DNA of 64,000 nucleotides from Bizionia sp. M204 (GTDB lineage Bacteria; Bacteroidota; Bacteroidia; Flavobacteriales; Flavobacteriaceae): NCBI RefSeq assembly GCF_023205095.1, contig NZ_CP046242.1, positions 2,097,001-2,161,000 of the forward strand, read 5' to 3'. Below are positions 37,142 through 44,724 of this stretch, piece after piece (position 1 is the first letter of the stretch; the number at the start of each line of letters is the position of its first letter). A program made the position numbers and the translations under genes. Under the pieces are notes generated by a model. The model searched no databases and was not told where the DNA came from. It saw only the letters and a program-made list of their open reading frames with translations.

Positions 37142-38332
37142 ATGCCAAAAATATCTCAAAAAGGCGCATTAATGCCACAATCGCCAATAAGAAAACTAGT
37201 TCCTTTTGCTGAAGCAGCATACAAGAAAGGAAAAACAGTATATCATTTAAATATTGGTCAACCAGACATAAAAACACCTGAAGTAGCTCTGGATGCTGTT
37301 AAAATTAATTCATTAGAAATTTTAGCCTACACCAGATCTGAAGGATCGGACGAATACAGAAACAAAATTGCGAACTATTATAGCAAACATGATATAAACG
37401 TAGCCAAAGAAGATATTATTGTTACCACTGGTGGTAGTGAAGCTTTACTATTTGCTTTTGGTAGCATTATGGATGTGGATGATGAAGTTATTATTCCTGA
37501 ACCGTTTTATGCTAATTACAATGGATTTTCAACAGCTTCTGGGGTAAATATTGTTCCCGTAATTTCTAAAATAGAAGATAATTTTGCCTTACCTCCTATT
37601 GAAGCCTTTGAAAAACTTATTACGCCAAAAACAAAAGCTATCTTAATATGTAATCCAGGAAATCCTACGGGTTACTTGTACACCAAAGAAGAAATAAAAA
37701 AATTAGCAGAAATTGTTATTAAACATGATTTATTCCTAATAGCGGATGAAGTCTATCGCGAGTTCGCTTATGATGGTATTACCCATTATTCCATTATGCA
37801 GGAAGACAATTTAAAAGATCATGCCATTATGATTGATTCAGTTTCTAAACGCTACAGTATGTGTGGTGCACGAATTGGATGCTTGGTTTCCAAAAATAAC
37901 GATGTAATAGCTACGGCTTTAAAATTTGCTCAAGCCCGTTTAAGTCCTCCTACGCTTGCCCAAATTGCTAGTGAAGCCGCTTTAGAAACTCCACAAAGTT
38001 ATTTTGACGAGGTAAAAACAGAATACGTGTCGCGACGTGATATTTTAATTGCTGAATTAGAAAAAATTGATGGTGTAAAAGTTGCCAAACCAAAAGGTGC
38101 TTTTTATTGTATTGTAGAATTGCCTGTTAAAAATTCTGATGCTTTTGCTCAATGGTTATTAGAAGATTTTGAAATAGATGGCGAAACTATTATGGTTGCC
38201 CCAGCTGCAGGATTTTATTCAACACCAGGAGTTGGATTAAACCAAATTCGTATTGCTTATGTATTAAACAAAGAAAGTTTAGTTAAAGCCGTACGTATTT
38301 TAAAAGAAGCCTTAAAAGTTTATAAAGATTAG
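37142..38332 (+). CDS. PLP-dependent class I/II aminotransferase
   Basis: 396 aa, fold type I. Motifs: LNIGQPDIKTPEVAL, TTGGSEALLFAFG, ICNPGNPTGYLY, IADEVYREFAYDG, and the Schiff-base lysine in DSVSKRYSMCGARIG, with the terminal substrate-binding Arg in LNQIRIAYV. It is close to aspartate/aromatic aminotransferases; the exact amino acid is not determinable by eye. Its stop shares one base with the GTG start of murB, so the two are translationally coupled. Confidence 0.93.
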   Translation: MPKISQKGALMPQSPIRKLVPFAEAAYKKGKTVYHLNIGQPDIKTPEVALDAVKINSLEILAYTRSEGSDEYRNKIANYYSKHDINVAKEDIIVTTGGSEALLFAFGSIMDVDDEVIIPEPFYANYNGFSTASGVNIVPVISKIEDNFALPPIEAFEKLITPKTKAILICNPGNPTGYLYTKEEIKKLAEIVIKHDLFLIADEVYREFAYDGITHYSIMQEDNLKDHAIMIDSVSKRYSMCGARIGCLVSKNNDVIATALKFAQARLSPPTLAQIASEAALETPQSYFDEVKTEYVSRRDILIAELEKIDGVKVAKPKGAFYCIVELPVKNSDAFAQWLLEDFEIDGETIMVAPAAGFYSTPGVGLNQIRIAYVLNKESLVKAVRILKEALKVYKD

Positions 38333-39345
38333 TGCAAATATCACATAACATATCCTTAAAACCGTTCAACACCTTTGGACTAGATGCAACAGCCAAACAC
38401 TTTGTATCTGTAAATACCATTGCAGAATTACAAAGTGTTTTAGCCTTGCCTAACTATCCTGAAAAATTTATTTTAGGAGGCGGCAGCAATATGCTTCTTA
38501 CAAAAAACATGGATGCTTTGGTTATTCACGTAAATTTGAAAGGCATTACAGTAGTTTCAGAAAATGAAAATTCGGTAACAATAAAAGCCAATGCGGGCGA
38601 AAATTGGCACGAATTTGTTTTATGGTGCTTGGATCATGATTTTGGTGGATTGGAAAACTTATCGCTCATTCCAGGAAATGTAGGAACAGCGCCAATTCAA
38701 AATATTGGTGCTTATGGCATTGAATTAAAGGATAGTTTTGTGTCTTGTGATGCTCTAGAAATGGCGTCAAGCAAAATTAAAACCTTCAATAAAGCCGATT
38801 GCCAGTTCGATTATAGAAACTCTATTTTCAAACAAGAAGCGAAAGGACAATTTGTTATCTGTAATGTAACCTTTCAGCTAACAAAAAATGCACATAAATT
38901 ACATACAAACTACGGTGCCATTTCCAGTCAATTATCTGAAATGGGAATTAAAAATCCAACCATTCAAGATATTTCTAAAGCCGTTATTGCCATCAGGCAA
39001 AGTAAATTACCAGATCCCAAAGTAATTGGAAATAGCGGAAGCTTTTTTAAAAACCCAATTGTCTCCACCAAATTTTATCAGGCTTTAAAATTGCAATTTC
39101 CAGATGCTCCAGGGTATGTTATTTCAGATGTAGAAGTTAAAGTTCCTGCAGGTTGGCTAATAGAAAAAGCAGGGTTTAAAGGCAAACGCTTTGGTGATTA
39201 TGGAGTGCATAAAAAACAAGCACTTGTATTGGTTAACTATGGTAATGCCAATGGTTCAGATATTCTTAAATTAGCCAAATTAATTCAAACCACCATCCAT
39301 CGCTTATTCAATATTGAAATTGAAGCTGAAGTAAATATTATTTAA
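38332..39345 (+). CDS. murB: UDP-N-acetylenolpyruvoylglucosamine reductase
   Basis: 337 aa, GTG start at 38332 overlapping the previous stop by one base; the protein then begins MQISHNISLKPFNTFGLDATA, the expected FAD-domain opening. FAD site FILGGGSNMLL, NIGAYGIEL, and the catalytic region GNSGSFFKNPIV with the proton-donor Ser; the length and insert fit type I MurB (E. coli-like). It reduces UDP-GlcNAc-enolpyruvate to UDP-MurNAc with NADPH. Confidence 0.96.
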   Translation: MQISHNISLKPFNTFGLDATAKHFVSVNTIAELQSVLALPNYPEKFILGGGSNMLLTKNMDALVIHVNLKGITVVSENENSVTIKANAGENWHEFVLWCLDHDFGGLENLSLIPGNVGTAPIQNIGAYGIELKDSFVSCDALEMASSKIKTFNKADCQFDYRNSIFKQEAKGQFVICNVTFQLTKNAHKLHTNYGAISSQLSEMGIKNPTIQDISKAVIAIRQSKLPDPKVIGNSGSFFKNPIVSTKFYQALKLQFPDAPGYVISDVEVKVPAGWLIEKAGFKGKRFGDYGVHKKQALVLVNYGNANGSDILKLAKLIQTTIHRLFNIEIEAEVNII

Positions 39346-39360
39346 TTGATTAGAATTATA

Positions 39361-39368
39361 TAACTTTA
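39361..39368 (+). promoter_or_regulatory. Possible -7 box (TAACTTTA)
   Basis: One mismatch to TAnnTTTG; 52 bp before the TTG start of the sigma factor gene. Confidence 0.25.
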
Positions 39369-39420
39369 ACTTTTCTTACGAATTTAAGAAATGAGAACTA
39401 ACGACAACCAAAAATAAATT

Positions 39421-39960
39421 TTGAGTACACCTATAGAAGACGAAATCGTTGGCTTATTAAAAAAAGGCGACAAAAGAGCCATTTCATTATTATATGAAAA
39501 TTATGGCGACGCCCTTTTTGGTGTCATTTCCAAAGTGCTTACAGATTCAGATTTGGCGCAAGACGCGCTACAAGAAACGTTTATTAAAGTTTGGAAAAAA
39601 GCAAAAACATACGATTCTAAAAAAGCCAAACTTTTTACTTGGCTTTATAGAATTGCCTACAACACAGCCATTGACAAAGTCCGCTCGTACAATAATAAAG
39701 CGAGTAAGGAAATCCAAATAGACGCTTCGGACGTATATACATTAACAGGTGATAGTTTAAATCAAGATGTGCTGGACATACAAAAGCACTTAAGTTCTAT
39801 AGATGAAAAATATCAAATTGTTATAAATGCGCTCTTTTTTGAGGGCATGACGCAACAAGAAGCTAGTGACGAGTTGGAAATTCCACTTGGCACTATAAAA
39901 TCGAGATTAAAAATTGGACTTCGTGAACTTAAAAAAATTTACGATCCAGAAATAAAATAG
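39421..39960 (+). CDS. ECF-type sigma factor paired with RskA-like anti-sigma
   Basis: 179 aa, TTG start at 39421 (no ATG fits better). Region 2: LLYENYGDALFGVISKVLTDSDLAQDALQETFIKVWKK; region 4: LFFEGMTQQEASDELEIPLGTIKSRLKIGLREL, a helix-turn-helix. The GTIKSRL end is typical of SigK/ECF19-like factors controlled by RskA-type anti-sigma proteins. The anti-sigma gene starts 2 bp after the stop, so the two are an operon. Confidence 0.94.
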   Translation: MSTPIEDEIVGLLKKGDKRAISLLYENYGDALFGVISKVLTDSDLAQDALQETFIKVWKKAKTYDSKKAKLFTWLYRIAYNTAIDKVRSYNNKASKEIQIDASDVYTLTGDSLNQDVLDIQKHLSSIDEKYQIVINALFFEGMTQQEASDELEIPLGTIKSRLKIGLRELKKIYDPEIK

Positions 39961-39962
39961 TC

Positions 39963-40757
39963 ATGAATGATAAAATAACTACATTTTTAAATTCTGACCT
40001 ACTAGAAAAATATCTAATAGGCCAAACGACTTCAGTGGAAACAGAAACCGTAGAATCCTATATTTCTAAATATCCTGAAGTAGAACAAGCTTACAATACC
40101 ATGCAAAACCAATTAGAATTGGTAGCGCAAAGTCAAGCTATTGAAGCACCAAAAGCTATTCTGAATTCTATTTTGAATACTTTGGATGAAGAAACACCAG
40201 TTATCCCACTTAATAAACCAAGAACACGTAAAAAATGGTTTCAATTAAGTATTGCGGCTAGTGTTATTGCCATTATGTTTGCAAGCACGACCTATATTTT
40301 CTTTCAGCAAAATCAGCTGTTAAAAATTGAGAACCAGAAAATTGCGGATGAAATTTATGATAGATTGGATGATTTAGATCAGAAAAACATGCGTTTAGAT
40401 GAAATAATGCGTCAAATGAAACAATTAAACAATCCAGAAACTGAAAAATATATTATAAACGGTAATAATCGTGCTAAAAACTTAAAAACAGTTGCTTACA
40501 TAAATCCCAAAGAAAAAACGTCTATGATAGATGTGGTTTCTTTACCACAATTACCCGAAGAACAATGTTATCAAATTTGGGCGGAACTGGAAGACAAAAT
40601 GGTTAATTTAGGTATATTAAATGAAGGTGACAGACAATTAAAATCTATTCCATATACCGAAGATGCTTTAGCTTTAAGTATTACCATAGAACAAAGAGGT
40701 AGTAAATTAAGCGCTACAAAGGAAAATTCGGTTGCAGAAATTACCCTGAATAAATAA
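39963..40757 (+). CDS. RskA-type anti-sigma factor
   Basis: 264 aa. N-terminal cytoplasmic anti-sigma helix bundle (LEKYLIGQTTSVETETVESYISKYPEVEQ), one transmembrane helix at about residues 88-107, a coiled coil (ENQKIADEIYDRLDDLDQKN), and a periplasmic RskA domain (CYQIWAELEDKMVNLGILNEG). It would hold the adjacent sigma factor at the membrane and release it on proteolysis. The signal is unknown. Confidence 0.93.
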   Translation: MNDKITTFLNSDLLEKYLIGQTTSVETETVESYISKYPEVEQAYNTMQNQLELVAQSQAIEAPKAILNSILNTLDEETPVIPLNKPRTRKKWFQLSIAASVIAIMFASTTYIFFQQNQLLKIENQKIADEIYDRLDDLDQKNMRLDEIMRQMKQLNNPETEKYIINGNNRAKNLKTVAYINPKEKTSMIDVVSLPQLPEEQCYQIWAELEDKMVNLGILNEGDRQLKSIPYTEDALALSITIEQRGSKLSATKENSVAEITLNK

Positions 40758-40777
40758 GCAATATTACAACTTAAAAT

Positions 40778-40808
40778 AGACCTCGGTTTTCTTTGAAAAT
40801 CGAGGTCT
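40778..40808 (+). terminator. Terminator after sigma/anti-sigma operon
   Basis: Long stem agacctcggttttc (40778-40791) pairing with gaaaatcgaggtct (40795-40808), including one G-U pair, loop ttt, followed by a short T-rich stretch. Confidence 0.82.
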
Positions 40809-40826
40809 GTTTATTTCTAAAAACCG

Positions 40827-40834
40827 TATCTTTG
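40827..40834 (+). promoter_or_regulatory. -7 promoter box (TATCTTTG)
   Basis: TAnnTTTG match just after the terminator and 14 bp before the ATG of the small Cys-rich gene, giving a very short leader. Confidence 0.5.
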
Positions 40835-40848
40835 CAAAAACAAATTTT

Positions 40849-41052
40849 ATGAAACTTTTTTTAATAACATTAGCATTATTAGGAATTGCTGTTGCAGGAA
40901 TTGCCATTAAATTATGGGCAAAAAAAGACGGGAAATTTGCAGGCACTTGCGCTAGCCAAAATCCTATGATAAACACAACAGGTGAATCTTGTGGATTCTG
41001 CGGTAAGACACCAGACCAATTTGAGAACTGTAACGAACCTCAACACTCGTAA
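40849..41052 (+). CDS. Small membrane-anchored Cys-rich protein
   Basis: 67 aa. An N-terminal transmembrane helix (LFLITLALLGIAVAGIAIKLW) and then about 40 residues with Cys in FAGTCASQ, SCGFCGK and ENCNE. Four closely spaced cysteines could bind a metal or form disulphides. It has its own promoter box and terminator-insulated start, and is followed 5 bp later by the glycosyltransferase, so the two share a transcript. I have no confirmed function. Confidence 0.8.
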   Translation: MKLFLITLALLGIAVAGIAIKLWAKKDGKFAGTCASQNPMINTTGESCGFCGKTPDQFENCNEPQHS

Positions 41053-41057
41053 ACTTA

Positions 41058-42170
41058 ATGCTCGTATTAGATGTTCTCTACTATGTTTTTATAATAGTAG
41101 CGTGTTTTCAGGTTTGTTACTTTCTCTTTTTTTTTAGTCCCTTTGCATTTCAAAAAGAAAGCATCCCATCTACTAAAAACATTCCGATTTCGGTTATAAT
41201 CTGCGCTAAAAACGAAGCCGAAAATCTCAAGAAATTTCTTCCAACCGTCATTGCTCAAAACTATTCAAATTTTGAAATTGTTTTAATTAATGATGCTTCC
41301 TATGATAACACTTTGGAAGTCATGGAAGCCTTTGCTGAAAAACATTCAAACATAAAAATTGTAGACGTTAAAAATAATGAAGCATTTTGGGCTAACAAAA
41401 AATATGCGTTAACACTAGGGATTAAATCTGCTAAAAACAATCATTTATTATTTACCGACGCCGATTGTAAGCCTGTTTCCAATAATTGGATTTCACAAAT
41501 GAGTGCACATTTCAGTGCAGAGAAATCCATAGTTTTAGGTTATGGTGGTTATTATAAAATAAAAAACTCTTTTCTTAATAAAATCATCCGATTTGAAACC
41601 CTGCTCACAGCAATTCAGTACCTATCATTTGCCAGAATGGGTTTACCATACATGGGAGTCGGTAGGAATTTAGCATATACAAAAGATGACTTCTTTAAAG
41701 CAAGTGGCTTTATGAAGCACATGTACATACGTTCTGGTGATGATGATTTATTTATAAATGAAATAGCAACAGCAACTAATACAAGTGTTTGTGTATCCAA
41801 AGAAAGCTTTACGATGTCCAATCCAAAAACAACGTTTAAATCTTGGGTAACCCAAAAAAAAAGGCATATTACAACTGCCAGCCACTATAAAACGAGCCAC
41901 ATAGCAGTGTTAGCTTCCTTTTATGCATCTCAATTATTATTTTGGGTTTCTGGCATTGTACTTTTAAGCTTTTTATTTAATTGGGAAGTGGTTTTGGTAT
42001 TCATAGGCTTGCGTTTTATGAGTCAATTAGTTATCGTGTCGTTTATATCAAAAAAATTAGACGAACAAGATTTAATGCCATTTCTACCTTTTTTAGAATT
42101 CTTTTTAGTTATTTTTCAATTGACTATATTTATATCCAACCTGATATCAAAACCTAAACATTGGAAATAA
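41058..42170 (+). CDS. Membrane family 2 glycosyltransferase
   Basis: 370 aa. One N-terminal helix (residues 5-27), then a GT2 catalytic domain: ISVIICAKNEAENL, VLINDASYDNT, LLFTDADCKP as the DAD metal site, and the QKKRH acceptor-side motif (equivalent of Q..RW), followed by two or three C-terminal helices. The layout is that of processive or lipid-linked glycosyltransferases. It overlaps the next sigma factor by 10 bp. Confidence 0.92.
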   Translation: MLVLDVLYYVFIIVACFQVCYFLFFFSPFAFQKESIPSTKNIPISVIICAKNEAENLKKFLPTVIAQNYSNFEIVLINDASYDNTLEVMEAFAEKHSNIKIVDVKNNEAFWANKKYALTLGIKSAKNNHLLFTDADCKPVSNNWISQMSAHFSAEKSIVLGYGGYYKIKNSFLNKIIRFETLLTAIQYLSFARMGLPYMGVGRNLAYTKDDFFKASGFMKHMYIRSGDDDLFINEIATATNTSVCVSKESFTMSNPKTTFKSWVTQKKRHITTASHYKTSHIAVLASFYASQLLFWVSGIVLLSFLFNWEVVLVFIGLRFMSQLVIVSFISKKLDEQDLMPFLPFLEFFLVIFQLTIFISNLISKPKHWK

Positions 42171-42715
42171 CCCAAGCCATAGAGCGCGCCAAAAACAATG
42201 ACCAAAAAGCCTTTAATTTTTTATTGGATTCGTTTTGGGATCATGTTTATGGGTTTCAATTAAAGCGTGTTCAAAATGAAAATGATGCGGAAGATATTAC
42301 CATTCAAACATTCTCCAAAGCATTCGATAAGATTGACACTTATAATAGCGATTACAATTTTAAAACCTGGCTTATTACCATTTCAAAAAACATTCATATT
42401 GATTTAATTCGGAAGCAAAAAAATTCCATTTCACAAAACATAGCTCGTAATGATGAGGATGGTTATCAGGATATTTTAGATGATTCGCCTTCACCCGAGG
42501 ACAAATTAATCACCGAACAAAATTTAGCCAAACTACTTCGCGATATAAAAAAACTGAAACCACATTATCAAGAAGTGATTAATTTAAGATACTTTCAGGA
42601 GTTGAGTTATAAAGAAATTTCAGTAGAGATTAACGAGCCTATTAACAACGTGAAAGTTAAATTGCTACGTGCCAAGAAATTATTGGCTGAAATTATTCAA
42701 AACACCCGAGCTTAA
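42161..42715 (+). CDS. ECF-type sigma factor overlapping the glycosyltransferase
   Basis: 184 aa, TTG start at 42161, 10 bp inside the glycosyltransferase gene. Region 2: LLDSFWDHVYGFQLKRVQNENDAEDITIQTFSKAFDKI; region 4: LRYFQELSYKEISVEINEPINNVKVKLLRAKKLL. No anti-sigma gene adjoins it; the previous genes are the glycosyltransferase and the Cys-rich membrane protein. Conservation into the N-terminal helix supports the TTG. The third ECF factor in the window. Confidence 0.92.
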   Translation: MEITQAIERAKNNDQKAFNFLLDSFWDHVYGFQLKRVQNENDAEDITIQTFSKAFDKIDTYNSDYNFKTWLITISKNIHIDLIRKQKNSISQNIARNDEDGYQDILDDSPSPEDKLITEQNLAKLLRDIKKLKPHYQEVINLRYFQELSYKEISVEINEPINNVKVKLLRAKKLLAEIIQNTRA

Positions 42716-42773
42716 GCCTATTATTGGGTTTTGTACTTTAACGAATTCAGCATTCATTTTCCATAATACTTTG

Positions 42774-42781
42774 TATCTTTG
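42774..42781 (+). promoter_or_regulatory. -7 promoter box (TATCTTTG) upstream of lipA
   Basis: TAnnTTTG match 18 bp before the lipA ATG. Confidence 0.5.
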
Positions 42782-42799
42782 CAACGGAAAATTTAGTGT

Positions 42800-43678
42800 A
42801 TGAAAACAGAAACAGTTTCAAATATTTTACCCGAAAGACAAGCTAAACCCAAATGGTTACGTGTGAAATTGCCTACAGGCAAAAAATACACGGAGTTACG
42901 GAGTTTAGTAGATAAATACAGCCTAAATACCATCTGCACCTCTGGAAGTTGTCCAAACATGGGTGAATGTTGGGGAGAAGGTACCGCAACCTTTATGATT
43001 TTAGGAAATGTCTGTACACGTTCTTGTGGTTTTTGTGGTGTAAAAACCGGTAGACCAGACACAGTAGATTGGGACGAACCCGAAAAAGTAGCGCGCTCCA
43101 TTAAACTTATGAAAATTAAGCATGCCGTTTTAACTAGTGTAGATCGTGACGATTTAAAAGACATGGGTAGTATTATGTGGGCCGAAACGGTTAAATCTGT
43201 GAGACGCATGAATCCTGAAACGACACTAGAAACACTAATTCCAGATTTCCAAGGTGTGGAACAACATATAGATAGAATTATTGATGTGGCACCAGAAGTG
43301 GTAAGTCATAATATTGAAACCGTTCGCCGTTTAACACGCGAAGTACGTATTCAAGCTAAATACGACCGTAGTTTAGGTGTTTTAAAATATTTAAAATCTC
43401 AAGGACAACGACGTACTAAATCTGGTATTATGCTTGGTCTTGGTGAAGAACGTGAAGAAGTTATTGAAACACTTCATGATTTACGCGCAAATGATGTGGA
43501 TGTTGTAACTATTGGTCAATATTTGCAACCTAGTAAAAAACACTTACCTGTTAAGCGTTTTATTATGCCAGATCAATTTGAAGAATATAAAGAAATTGGA
43601 CTTGATCTAGGTTTCAGACATGTGGAAAGTAGCGCATTAGTACGTTCATCTTACAAAGCTCAAAAACATATTAATTAA
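42800..43678 (+). CDS. lipA: Lipoyl synthase
   Basis: 292 aa radical-SAM enzyme that inserts two sulfurs into octanoyl groups on lipoyl domains. The auxiliary cluster Cys are in [14 protein letters not shown]; the SAM cluster is CTRSCGFC; and the auxiliary-cluster Ser is in the C-terminal RSSYKA. Normal length. Its stop codon shares a base with the gap start (TAATG), so the two are coupled. Confidence 0.97.
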   Translation: MKTETVSNILPERQAKPKWLRVKLPTGKKYTELRSLVDKYSLNTICTSGSCPNMGECWGEGTATFMILGNVCTRSCGFCGVKTGRPDTVDWDEPEKVARSIKLMKIKHAVLTSVDRDDLKDMGSIMWAETVKSVRRMNPETTLETLIPDFQGVEQHIDRIIDVAPEVVSHNIETVRRLTREVRIQAKYDRSLGVLKYLKSQGQRRTKSGIMLGLGEEREEVIETLHDLRANDVDVVTIGQYLQPSKKHLPVKRFIMPDQFEEYKEIGLDLGFRHVESSALVRSSYKAQKHIN

Positions 43679-44676
43679 TGATTCGTATTGGTATTAATGG
43701 TTTCGGGAGAATAGGCAGACGTGTATTGCGCTTGCTTCATAATCATCCAGAACTGAAAGTGGTTGCAATAAATGATTTAGCCGACTCGAAAACGTTAAGT
43801 CACCTTTTAAAATACGATAGTATTCATGGCATTTTTCATGAGAACATCTCTCATGACGAACAACATATAATCATTAATGATAAAAAAATAGTTTTATCAC
43901 ACCACAACCATCCCAAAGATATTGATTGGAAAGCCTCTCAAGTTGATTATGTAATTGAATCTACTGGGAAATTTAAAACAAAAGATGCTTTAGAATGTCA
44001 TATTGCAAATGGCGCCAAGCGTGTTGTTTTAAGTGTTCCTTCAGAAGATGATTCAATAAAAACCATTGTTTTAGGCATTAATGAATCTACTATTGATGGT
44101 ACAGAAACCATTATTTCAAATGCATCATGCACCACAAATAATGCAGCCCCAATGATAGATGTTATCCATAAATTATGCGGCATAAAACAAGCCTACATAA
44201 CAACGGTTCATTCCTATACTACAGACCAAAGTTTACATGATCAGCCACATCGCGATTTACGTCGCGCGCGGGCAGCTGGACAATCCATAGTACCAACAAC
44301 AACAGGTGCAGCCAAAGCATTAACACGTATTTTCCCAGAGCTATCAGATGTTATTGGTGGCTGTGGCATTCGCGTTCCGGTAGCTAATGGTTCCTTAACA
44401 GACGTGACTCTAAATGTTGAAAAAACCGTGAGTATTGACATGGTTAATAATGCTTTTAAAAAGGCATCGGAAGGGTATTTAAAAAATGTACTAGCCTATA
44501 CTGAAGATCCTATTGTATCCATTGATATAGTTGGAAATCCATACTCGTGTGTGTTCGATTCTCAAATGACTTCTGTCATCGGGAATATGGTTAAAATAAT
44601 TGGATGGTATGATAATGAAACAGCCTATTCCCAAAGAATTATTGATTTAATCCGCTTTTTGTCGATAAAAACATAA
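43678..44676 (+). CDS. gap: Type I glyceraldehyde-3-phosphate dehydrogenase
   Basis: 332 aa. NAD-binding INGFGRIGRRVLR, catalytic Cys in SNASCTTNNAAP and the His in TTVHSYTTDQ; the acidic Asp after beta-strand 2 (AINDLAD) suggests NAD preference. It oxidises G3P to 1,3-bisphosphoglycerate in glycolysis. It starts on the last base of the lipA stop, an uncommon partner. Flavobacteria often carry more than one gap; which paralogue this is cannot be judged here. Confidence 0.96.
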   Translation: MIRIGINGFGRIGRRVLRLLHNHPELKVVAINDLADSKTLSHLLKYDSIHGIFHENISHDEQHIIINDKKIVLSHHNHPKDIDWKASQVDYVIESTGKFKTKDALECHIANGAKRVVLSVPSEDDSIKTIVLGINESTIDGTETIISNASCTTNNAAPMIDVIHKLCGIKQAYITTVHSYTTDQSLHDQPHRDLRRARAAGQSIVPTTTGAAKALTRIFPELSDVIGGCGIRVPVANGSLTDVTLNVEKTVSIDMVNNAFKKASEGYLKNVLAYTEDPIVSIDIVGNPYSCVFDSQMTSVIGNMVKIIGWYDNETAYSQRIIDLIRFLSIKT

Positions 44677-44695
44677 CCTTTATCGAAAAAAAAAT

Positions 44696-44703
44696 TATAT
44701 TTG
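44696..44703 (+). promoter_or_regulatory. -7 promoter box (TATATTTG)
   Basis: TAnnTTTG match 21 bp before the ATG at 44725 of the hybrid histidine kinase; it overlaps a possible TTG start, which argues for the ATG. Confidence 0.5.
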
Positions 44704-44724
44704 TTCATAATAGTTACTCGAATT

